64,000 nucleotides of DNA from Rhizobiaceae bacterium (GTDB lineage: Bacteria; Pseudomonadota; Alphaproteobacteria; Rhizobiales; Rhizobiaceae): assembly GCA_019635795.1 (NCBI GenBank), contig JAHBYV010000006.1, forward strand, positions 1 through 64,000, written 5' to 3'. A program made the translations under genes and the position numbers. Shown piece after piece: positions 57,609-64,000 of this stretch. Under the pieces are notes generated by a model that had not been told where the DNA came from, did no database searches, and was given only the letters and a program-made list of their open reading frames with translations. Each line of letters starts with the position of its first letter. Position 1 is the stretch's first letter.

Positions 57609-57808
57609 GGCTCTCTCCAAAAATGCGAAAGCTGGGCGATATCGCCAAGCTTGACGGTTCACGATTTAAGAGGGTGCGGTCGAAACGACGTCGCTCCGCT
57701 TATATTGGAAGGTGGTTTGGCAAGCGCAAGATGGGATGTTGCGAAATTCTTGAAATCGCATTTGACGGACCTAAATCGGTCCTGCCGCATAGAATGTGGA
57801 GGATAGAA

Positions 57809-58021
57809 ATGGACAGTTCTTTCAAGATAGATGCACCAACCTCAGACGCCAAAAGCCCAAGCTACGACCGCGAATGCCGGTTGGCACTCAAGCCAGCGTT
57901 TGAAGCATTGCTGGATGTTGCGAGCGAGGCTGGGTGGGATCGAAAGAGGGTCGCATATGAAATGATGTATCTTGCCTCTCATAGTATTGCAGAGCGCAAT
58001 GATATGAGTGCAACGGCCTGA
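57809..58021 (+). CDS. Short conserved-looking hypothetical protein
   Basis: 70 residues. After a Ser/Asp/Pro-rich start comes a helical core, 'RECRLALKPAFEALLDVASEAGW' and 'RKRVAYEMMYLASHSIAE'. An ideal GGAGG six bases before ATG 57809 supports translation. I do not recognise the family. The frame is open from 57623 but that part looks non-coding. It lies 70 bases before the VOC gene on the same strand. Confidence 0.68.
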   Translation: MDSSFKIDAPTSDAKSPSYDRECRLALKPAFEALLDVASEAGWDRKRVAYEMMYLASHSIAERNDMSATA

Positions 58022-58091
58022 TTATACCTTTCCCCGCCGACGTCGCTGTCATTCCGCCATTGTTCCGTGCCAAGGTTTGATCTGGAGGTGG

Positions 58092-58450
58092 ATGATGGTT
58101 GTGAAGCGAATTGTTACCAACATTGCGGCACCCGATCCGGATGCCGCGCGCGCCTTTTATGTCGACGTTCTCGGGTTGGAGATAGTCATGGATCATGGAT
58201 GGATCGTTACGTTCGCCGCTCCTGTTACGCAGGGCAGACCGCAGGTTAGTGTCGCGACTGAGGGAGGTTCTGGAACGCCAGTTCCGGATATTTCGATTGA
58301 GGTGGACGACGTGGATGATGTGCTTGAACGCGTCAGGAATGCGGGTCTGCTGGTGGAATATGGGCCAAACGATGAGCCATGGGCGTCAGACGATTTTACG
58401 TCCGTGATCCGTTTGGGCGTCTTGTAAACATTCTCAGCCACTCCAACTGA
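58092..58450 (+). pseudogene. Glyoxalase/VOC superfamily gene with a frameshift near its 3' end
   Basis: The first frame gives MMVVKRIVTNIAAPDPDAAR, 'AFYVDVLGLEIVMDHGW' and 'VPDISIEVDDVDDVLERVRNAG', a vicinal-oxygen-chelate (glyoxalase-like) domain, but it runs out at 58427. After 'DEPWASD' (58372-58390) the family's usual ending continues in another frame: VRRFYVRDPFGRLVNILSHSN, stop at 58448-58450. Adding one G to the GGG at 58381-58383 would restore EPWGVRRFYVRDPFGR exactly. It is either a disabled gene with one base lost in a G run or a sequencing error. ATG 58092 has GGAGG upstream. Without the end, the last metal ligand and strand would be absent. Confidence 0.82.
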
Positions 58451-58697
58451 GGTCTTGGATCTGTAGAACGCAATGGACCGTATTTATCGGTGTCCCTTAA
58501 TCAATCTCAAGTGACGTGCTCGAGCAGTAATATTTAGTAGATTCGATTCGACCCTAGAATCGATGCAAAATTGCGTGATGCAAATAATTATTTGGTAGCG
58601 GATTTACAGTCTTTTTAATTAACGGTGATTGTAGGTACGTATCTTCTTATTGATACTCGATTTGGAATTTTTACGATCGCACATCCGGGAGTTTGAA

Positions 58698-59669
58698 ATG
58701 TATTTCCGAGTGATTGGGTCAACAATCGCAATAGCTGCATTGTTGGTAGCCTCACCAACATTGGCAGATGTGCGGGACGATTGTCACCGGATGGGCGGCC
58801 TCCATGTCGAATGGGAAGACCTCAAGCCAGATCAAATTATACCCGCTTGCAAGGCAGCAGTCGCGGCAGAGCCTGAAGATGGCTATTTTTCCTTTCTTCT
58901 GGGCAGGGCGTTGAACCGAAACAACGAATTCGCCGAGGCACTCGCTGCCTATAAGCGTGCCGAGCAACTGGGCAACAGTGAAGCCACCACGAATATCGGA
59001 TACATGTATCTGTTTGGAGAAGGCGTAGCCAAAGACCCCGGGCAGGCGTGGGCGCATTTTCGTACTGCACTTTTTGGACATAGTTCTACCGCATCAGTGG
59101 CGATCGCCTACGTCTACGAACATGGTCTTGGCCGAGAAAGAGACGTTGCACGCGCGGGAGAACTTTACTCGCTCGCAGCAAAGAACGGGCAAGCTCAAGC
59201 CTTGGTTAACCTCGGCGATATGCTGTGGCATGGCAGGGGAGTGGAAAAAAATGTAGGTTTCGCCTTAACGGCTTACCAGGCGGCGTCAGACGCCGGGAGC
59301 GCAAAGGCGCAACTTTTCCTCGCAAAAGTCTACAAAGATGGCAACGGAGTTGGAGCCGATGCCCATAAGGCTGCCTTTTACTTCGAGAAGGCGTTGATAT
59401 CCGGTAGTCAGGCTGCAGCCGACGAGATCAATACCAACTGGAGTAAGTGGCCAGTTGAAGTCGCAAAAGCGCTGCAGCTCCGCTTGAAGAAGTCAGCGCT
59501 GTATGACGGTGAGATAGACGGCGTTCTTTCGCAACAAACTGTTTCTGCCATAAGCCGAATATTCAACACAGCGCCTATCCCGCCTCGAGTGGTTTCCGCA
59601 AAGCAACAAAAACCCCATTCTCCCACCGATCCAGGAGACTTGAGATCTCTTTTCGACTGGATTGAATAA
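58698..59669 (+). CDS. Periplasmic Sel1-repeat protein with a peptidoglycan-binding-like end
   Basis: 323 residues. A signal peptide MYFRVIGSTIAIAALLVASP-TLA is followed by a TPR/Sel1 solenoid (about 55-245) with repeats such as 'ATTNIGYMYLFGEGVAKDPGQAWAHFRTA', 'VAIAYVYEHGLGRERDVARAGELYSLAA' and 'QALVNLGDMLWHGRGVEKNVGFALTAYQAA'. Near the end, 'LQLRLKKSALYDGEIDGVLSQQTVSAI' has the pattern of a peptidoglycan-binding type 1 domain. Sel1 proteins often scaffold envelope or secretion complexes; the partner here is unknown. ATG 58698 with GGGAG upstream is chosen over the in-frame start at 58650. Upstream 58500-58650 is AT-rich. Confidence 0.85.
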   Translation: MYFRVIGSTIAIAALLVASPTLADVRDDCHRMGGLHVEWEDLKPDQIIPACKAAVAAEPEDGYFSFLLGRALNRNNEFAEALAAYKRAEQLGNSEATTNIGYMYLFGEGVAKDPGQAWAHFRTALFGHSSTASVAIAYVYEHGLGRERDVARAGELYSLAAKNGQAQALVNLGDMLWHGRGVEKNVGFALTAYQAASDAGSAKAQLFLAKVYKDGNGVGADAHKAAFYFEKALISGSQAAADEINTNWSKWPVEVAKALQLRLKKSALYDGEIDGVLSQQTVSAISRIFNTAPIPPRVVSAKQQKPHSPTDPGDLRSLFDWIE

Positions 59670-59865
59670 TCAACGTTCTTGTCAGGGCAGGATTGCCGTT
59701 GCTCGCGGAGGTGCCAATGTGAAACACGGTCGGCACAATCAAAGTTTATAGACACCAAGCAGGAAAGGCGTATGCTTCTCTTGTCGTCTGCAACTGTCAT
59801 CGGCAAGCGGACGTTTGGAAGAGTATTACAAGCGCTTTCGCCTAACTCTAACGTTGGAGGCGAAA

Positions 59866-60054
59866 ATGCTGCGGCGCACGTCAGCCGATCCTGCTGAACT
59901 CAAAACACTTAGCGAAGTCCTGGATTTGGTGTGCAGGCGCAAACAATTGGACCACCCGATTGACCGCGAGGAATGCGCCAGACAGATTATTGCTCACTTT
60001 ATGAATGGCGCTACGTCTCATAATGAGCTTCTCAATCGCATGGGGGTTATATAA
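59866..60054 (+). CDS. Short helical protein, related to the gene at 56942
   Basis: 62 residues, MLRRTSADPAELKTLSEVLD then 'LVCRRKQLDHPIDREECARQIIAHFMNGATSHNELLNRM'. It shares the pattern D-x2-(E/D)L-x2-L-x-E-x6-C, then A-x2-(I/L)-x2-H(F/Y)-x-NG-x5-EL, with the protein at 56942-57175. GGAGG seven bases before ATG 59866. Role unknown. Confidence 0.72.
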   Translation: MLRRTSADPAELKTLSEVLDLVCRRKQLDHPIDREECARQIIAHFMNGATSHNELLNRMGVI

Positions 60055-60237
60055 CGACGCTTCGTCGGCTTGTACGAACTAGACAGCAGTTGCCGTCTAA
60101 CATCGAGGTGCCTTTTTTAAAGCTCAATACATAGCGTCACATTTTTAAGCTGCCGGCTCCTCTGAGGTTGGCCTGCTCGCCAATGTTCGCCATCGAAGTA
60201 ATATGGATGAAAGATGCGATGCGGAAATTGGGGGCCT

Positions 60238-61422
60238 ATGGGCGCGACCGGTGAAATCTTCCTGACTTTCCTGAAACTGGGTTTGACTGCTTTTGGAGGT
60301 CCTATCGCCCACCTCGGCTATTTTCGTGACGAGATCGTCGTGCGCCGCAAATGGATCGATGAAAAAGGCTATGCTGATCTTGTCGCGCTCTGCCAGTTCC
60401 TGCCCGGACCAACTTCGAGTCAGGTTGGCTTTGCGATCGGACTGTTGCGCGGCGGCGCATCGGGAGCGGCCTCTGCCTTCGTTGCATTTACCCTTCCATC
60501 TGCCCTGTTGATGGTCGCTTTCGCGTACGGCCTGACGATGTTCGACGGGCACGTTGGTCAGGAGTTGATCTCTGGCTTGAAAGTTGTGGCAGTTGCTATC
60601 GTTGCTCAAGCCGTTTGGGGAATGGCGAGAGCATTATGTCCAGATAAGGAGCGAGTAACAATCGCTCTCGTCGCTGCGGCCATAGTGCTTGGACTTGGTA
60701 GTGCGCTTGGGCAGATCGTTGCAATTGCTGCTGGTGCAGTCGCAGGCCTGATATTCTGCCGTAGTAGCGTCGGCAAATCGGTTGCAGGACATCTGAACTT
60801 TGAGGTGCCGCGCTACATAGGTGCGATCTGCTTTTCTCTTTTCACAGCATTGCTGGTTGGCTTACCGCTTGCGGCGACTATCACGGATAGTCAAGGAGTG
60901 GCCGTTCTTGCCTCATTCTATCACGCCGGTTCATGGGTTTTCGGGGGAGGTCATGTTGTTTTGCCTCTGCTCGAAGCTGAAGTCGTGCAACCGGGATGGG
61001 TCACGACTGACCAGTTTCTCGCCGGATATGGAGCTGCTCAGGCTATACCGGGTCCACTTTTTACGTTCGCGGCATATTTGGGCTCAATTCTCGAACCAGG
61101 GCCGAACGGTATTCTTGGCGCTGTGCTGGCGCTCGTCGCGATCTTCTTCCCTGGCTTCTTGTTACTCATCGGAGCCATATCATTTTGGGATTCGCTCAGA
61201 ACCCGATCTGGTGCGCAAGAGCTGATTAGTGGAGCAAGTGCCTCTGTCGTCGGGATTCTTGGTGCGGCGCTCTACAATCCGATATTCACAAGCGCAATCG
61301 TAGGTCCATCCACATTTGCACTCGCGCTCATCTGCTTCGTTCTTTTGATGGGATTCAGAGCGCCCGCTTGGATCGTGGTTGTCTTTTCCCTCGCGGGAAG
61401 TCTGGTGATCAGCGCAATCTAG
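60238..61422 (+). CDS. chrA: Chromate transporter family protein (ChrA, two-domain)
   Basis: 394 residues with two homologous CHR halves. The first has 'FLKLGLTAFGGPIAHLGYFRDEIVVRRKWIDEKGYADLVALCQFLPGPTSSQVGFAIG'; the second has 'FYHAGSWVFGGGHVVLPLLEAEVV' and 'FLAGYGAAQAIPGPLFTFAAYLG'. About 10-12 helices; inner membrane. Characterised ChrA proteins export chromate, but family members are wider and chromate need not be the physiological substrate. ATG 60238 follows GGGGG; 60214 is an alternative. It is monocistronic and converges on the cyclase gene. Confidence 0.88.
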   Translation: MGATGEIFLTFLKLGLTAFGGPIAHLGYFRDEIVVRRKWIDEKGYADLVALCQFLPGPTSSQVGFAIGLLRGGASGAASAFVAFTLPSALLMVAFAYGLTMFDGHVGQELISGLKVVAVAIVAQAVWGMARALCPDKERVTIALVAAAIVLGLGSALGQIVAIAAGAVAGLIFCRSSVGKSVAGHLNFEVPRYIGAICFSLFTALLVGLPLAATITDSQGVAVLASFYHAGSWVFGGGHVVLPLLEAEVVQPGWVTTDQFLAGYGAAQAIPGPLFTFAAYLGSILEPGPNGILGAVLALVAIFFPGFLLLIGAISFWDSLRTRSGAQELISGASASVVGILGAALYNPIFTSAIVGPSTFALALICFVLLMGFRAPAWIVVVFSLAGSLVISAI

Positions 61423-61484
61423 CTGCTCATTCTGACGGCTGCCCGGGGGTAGGCATATAAGTTGCTATCCGATGCAGAAAGCAC

Positions 61485-62681
61485 TCAAGCGCTATCAAAA
61501 TCAGGCATGTTCAGCTTGAAGACCGCTTGTTGATCAGGAAATCCTTTGAGAGAAAATCTGCCAAGCGGAGCGGTCAGTTCTGTTGGGAGGCATGCTGCGA
61601 ATCCTTCCGAGCAGACCGCGGGGCAGTCGATATCTTTGGCGGCCATTTCGAGCCGACTGAGAAAGTTCACAGTTGGGCCGACGACGGTGAAGTCCAGTCG
61701 GTCCAGGCTGCCCACATTGCCATATGTCACCGGGCCGACATTCAAACAGCCGACAAAGGACATTTCCCCGGTCCGAGCGGCTCGTTTCAACGCTCTAGCC
61801 AAAGCGCGGAATGCAAGAAAGCAGGCATTTGACCGGCCACCCTCCTTGACTGGAAAAATCGACAGGACGCCGTCCCCTATGAATTTCAATACGTCGCCTT
61901 GTTCAGCGTGGACTGCCTCCACGATCATTTCCAGATATTCCCCAAGACGGCTAAAGCGTTGCTCTTCAGGAAGCGAGGTAAAGCCACGCAAATCCGTGAG
62001 CAGCACCGCTGCTTCGATTTCAACCTGATCGCCTCTCCGAATTGCGCCGTTGGAAATGCGTTGCGCGGGGTCGTTGCCCAAATATGTCTTTAGAAGGCTT
62101 TCCATTGAACGACGCATTGCTGCCGGTTCCAGTGCTGCAGCCAAAAAGGGGCCGATCTGTTCAATGGTAGCGATGTCATCTGGTCGAAAGCCTGCTGAAT
62201 CATCAGTGGTGAAGGCCCCGCCTTGAACAGAGCCGTCTCCGTACAACATAGGAATCGCCAGATAATCCGTGCCTCCTGCTGAAGCGAGCTCGAACAGCAC
62301 TGGATGATCATGTGCCGGATCGAGGTGCAAGAGCGAGCGACGGAAACCTGTCCGCGTTTCTATTACGTGCTGAAATGGACTCCCGGCATACGAATTCGTT
62401 GCAAGCATGCTACGCGGAACATTGTATTGCTCAGCGCCGGATCCTCGCTTCCACAAAACCCCCCATGCACCAATAAGGGGGTTTGCTAATCGCTGCCCGA
62501 TCCGCACCTGCCACAAGGGAGCACCGGCTGCGAGAAGCCTTTCACAGCTTTGCTCAACGATTTCAACAGGAGTAAGTGTGGTGCGAGCCGGGCCAACCAA
62601 CCAGTTGGCAAAGGCAAGCGCGCGAGTAGAAGATATCGATCCGCTCAATATGACCTCGCTTGCGCGGGGATACCCAAGCAA
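61485..62681 (-). CDS. Class III adenylate cyclase with N-terminal sensor-like region
   Basis: Up to 398 residues. The C-terminal catalytic domain (about 215-390) has both metal aspartates (D230 in VLLTDLRGFTSLPE, D270 in VLKFIGDGVLSIFP), lysine 266, adenine-specifying D330 (RLDFTVVG) and transition-state N339 and R343 (TVNFLSRLE), so it should be active, making cAMP. The N-terminal half is not a membrane domain; it resembles the GAF-like region ('DYLAIPMLYGDGSVQGGAFTTDDSAGFRPDD') of rhizobial cyclases that sense unknown signals. The first codon is TTG 62681; TTG 62648 with GAGG five bases upstream is an equally possible start. Confidence 0.88.
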   Translation of the reverse strand: MLGYPRASEVILSGSISSTRALAFANWLVGPARTTLTPVEIVEQSCERLLAAGAPLWQVRIGQRLANPLIGAWGVLWKRGSGAEQYNVPRSMLATNSYAGSPFQHVIETRTGFRRSLLHLDPAHDHPVLFELASAGGTDYLAIPMLYGDGSVQGGAFTTDDSAGFRPDDIATIEQIGPFLAAALEPAAMRRSMESLLKTYLGNDPAQRISNGAIRRGDQVEIEAAVLLTDLRGFTSLPEEQRFSRLGEYLEMIVEAVHAEQGDVLKFIGDGVLSIFPVKEGGRSNACFLAFRALARALKRAARTGEMSFVGCLNVGPVTYGNVGSLDRLDFTVVGPTVNFLSRLEMAAKDIDCPAVCSEGFAACLPTELTAPLGRFSLKGFPDQQAVFKLNMPDFDSA

Positions 62682-62970
62682 CTTACCCGCTTGGCATCCA
62701 ATGCGCTGACCTTAGACTTCTACACCAAGTGCCGATACTGGTCACCTTGATCAGATTCGTAGTGGTGTGGGTGGTAAGCTCAAGCGAAGTCGAACTTCTG
62801 TCACGCTTCTTGGAAGACAGCCGTTGCTGCTTGTCTAAAGAGCATCGATTGGCCGTACTGCGAATGGCCAGCACGATTTTACAAGCCTTGATCTCCAGAT
62901 GAGCGTATAGTGCATCCAATAAGTGTGCATCCTCCAACACGTTATATTTCGTCGAACGGGAGGGGTTGTC
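62682..62970. other. Gap between cyclase and acetyltransferase genes
   Basis: About 290 bases between divergent genes. No coding signal or clear repeat was recognised; promoters of both genes are expected here. Confidence 0.4.
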
Positions 62971-63765
62971 ATGTCAGGCTATTTTGGCACTGAAACGCAG
63001 CAGCGCTTGCAGGCGCGGGCCGAGGCGAGCGTCGATTTCATCAATACCACAGCGGGGGCGTGTCAAACCGGGCGCATGATGGGATGCGATGATCCGAATG
63101 AGTTCGGATGGGAGAGGATCAAGGACTTCCTCAGCAACGACGGCATCTGCGGCTTCCGCCTGATACCGAACGGAAAGTTGGACGAACTCAGCTCCCGGCT
63201 GGCGATGTGGAACTGCCGCTTCGATAGCTGGGACGTATTTCTAGCTGACCGCGCGGATGCGCTGGCTGCTTGTGAACCGATCCTCGCCCGCGGTTTGCCA
63301 ACGGGACTGACGGAAATGGACATGCCAACAGATCCTGACGGCGAATACACAGTTGAAATCCAGAGACTCATGGCAGACTCGGGTATCGCGCCGTTTTCCG
63401 GCTCGCTGCTCGTCGGTAATTTTAGTCCGGCGACAACCGTCGTAATCGGCGACGAGAATCGTACTGTCTTCGCTGCGGCACACGGATACTTTCCGCACAA
63501 CGCGCTCAGCAATTATTACCGTTATGCGTGGTGCGGGCTGGTTGCCGTGGCGGATTCCCAACGCGGCAGGGGCCTCGGTAACTACATCAACGCCCGGATG
63601 ATTGTCAGCGTATTCCGCGACCTCGGCGCGACGCATCTCTACGAACTCGTCTCTGCGACGAATATTCCCTCACGGCGCATGGTCGCATCCTGCGGTCTTC
63701 ATGCCGAGCCAAGTCTTGTATGCGGGATTGCGACTCCGAATGACAGTGCTCGGTTCACCCGATAG
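62971..63765 (+). CDS. GNAT family N-acetyltransferase with N-terminal extension
   Basis: 264 residues. The last 110 carry the GNAT fold: 'WCGLVAVADSQRGRGLGNYINARMIVSVF' includes the acetyl-CoA loop QRGRGLG, followed by 'LYELVSATNIPSRRMVASCGL'. The first 150 residues are an unfamiliar extension with 'FGWERIKDFLSNDGICGFRLIPNGKL' and 'MWNCRFDSWDVFLADRADAL'. GGGAGGGG before ATG 62971 is strong. The substrate is unknown. Confidence 0.83.
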   Translation: MSGYFGTETQQRLQARAEASVDFINTTAGACQTGRMMGCDDPNEFGWERIKDFLSNDGICGFRLIPNGKLDELSSRLAMWNCRFDSWDVFLADRADALAACEPILARGLPTGLTEMDMPTDPDGEYTVEIQRLMADSGIAPFSGSLLVGNFSPATTVVIGDENRTVFAAAHGYFPHNALSNYYRYAWCGLVAVADSQRGRGLGNYINARMIVSVFRDLGATHLYELVSATNIPSRRMVASCGLHAEPSLVCGIATPNDSARFTR

Positions 63766-64000
63766 CCACCAAGGCCACTCAGAATCAGTTCTTCTGAATA
63801 TTCAGACGTAGCTTCTGCATTGCCAACACCAGACGTTCGAAAACCAGCGTGTCCACTGGCTCTCGCCAGCCAATCCCCACAGTCAACTAATGACCGTCGC
63901 CGCATGTGATCACTACGGCGGGAAGATCGCTGAGCTAAGGCGAGCCTGTTGCCTGCATGCTTGAAGGCGATGGAGAAACTGGGTTGCTGGTCGTGTCGGT
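63766..64000. other. End of the window, no gene recognised
   Basis: 235 bases after the acetyltransferase gene. Neither strand shows a convincing open frame or known element; a gene could start just outside the window. Confidence 0.4.

Noticed and set aside
63699..63905. Minus-strand open frame at the end of the window as a transposase remnant
   Set aside because: No transposase motif, inverted repeat or target duplication could be found.
1..64000. CRISPR arrays, rRNA genes, complete insertion sequences, prophage or integrase genes
   Set aside because: None was found on reading both strands; no regular spaced repeats or recombinase motifs were seen.

Overview
The window is a piece of a chromosome from an alphaproteobacterium of the order Hyphomicrobiales (Rhizobiales), most like the Phyllobacteriaceae/Brucellaceae. 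The basis is recognition of families and gene neighbourhoods, without any database search: a rhizobial-type porin end, a DUF982 protein, a twin-arginine/arginine-rich 'protamine-like' protein, purL-bolA and grxD close together, a two-domain malic enzyme/phosphotransacetylase, a eukaryote-like NADP isocitrate dehydrogenase next to alaS, a trmJ-murI-small gene-rpsD series, and a Pha/Mrp antiporter with fused A and B subunits. Most of the window is dense, ordinary core genome with few gaps and many start/stop overlaps.

Layout. 1-540: the 3' end of an outer-membrane porin and its terminator. 957-4357: three co-directional genes for unfamiliar, visibly AT-richer, tyrosine-rich proteins that share a beta-sandwich (PPC-like) architecture, ending in a good terminator. 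This is the least explained part of the window. 4586-4918: a Tat-signal protein with an arginine/histidine tail. 5078-16616: ppx/gppA-rlmE, guaB, rnd and an MFS transporter, aspS-ttcA-inositol monophosphatase family, a Bcr/CflA-like MFS pump, and grxD. 16768-22022: a phosphodiester glycosidase-family protein, then the purL-bolA-small basic protein operon (minus strand) and the glutamine-dependent NAD synthetase. 22238-29657: gltX, maeB, and the glyoxylate carboligase pathway operon gcl-hyi-glxR, which converts two glyoxylate to glycerate plus CO2. 29642-33344: rlmB, tRNA-Tyr and tRNA-Gly with a recognisable promoter, a lipoprotein, and the divergent pair ald/Lrp-type regulator. 33608-46586: a membrane NDP-sugar 4,6-dehydratase family protein, alaS, icd, trmJ-murI-DUF3008, rpsD, rimO, a TerC protein, radC and map.

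46685-50422: a DUF2934 protein, a tandem pair of zinc-ribbon paralogues, and the two membrane subunits of a TRAP transporter with no binding protein nearby. 50616-56635: the six-gene phaAB-C-D-E-F-G operon for a multisubunit cation/proton antiporter of the inner membrane.

56690-64000 looks like an accessory region of small rhizobial genes: an XRE-type regulator, two related short helical proteins, DUF982, a frameshifted glyoxalase-fold gene, a periplasmic Sel1-repeat protein, a chromate-type transporter, a class III adenylate cyclase with an N-terminal sensor region, and a GNAT acetyltransferase. No CRISPR array, complete insertion sequence, prophage, integrase or rRNA gene was seen. The main candidate for something undescribed is the 957-4306 cluster; the frameshifted VOC gene and the two paralogue pairs of small proteins are also worth checking.
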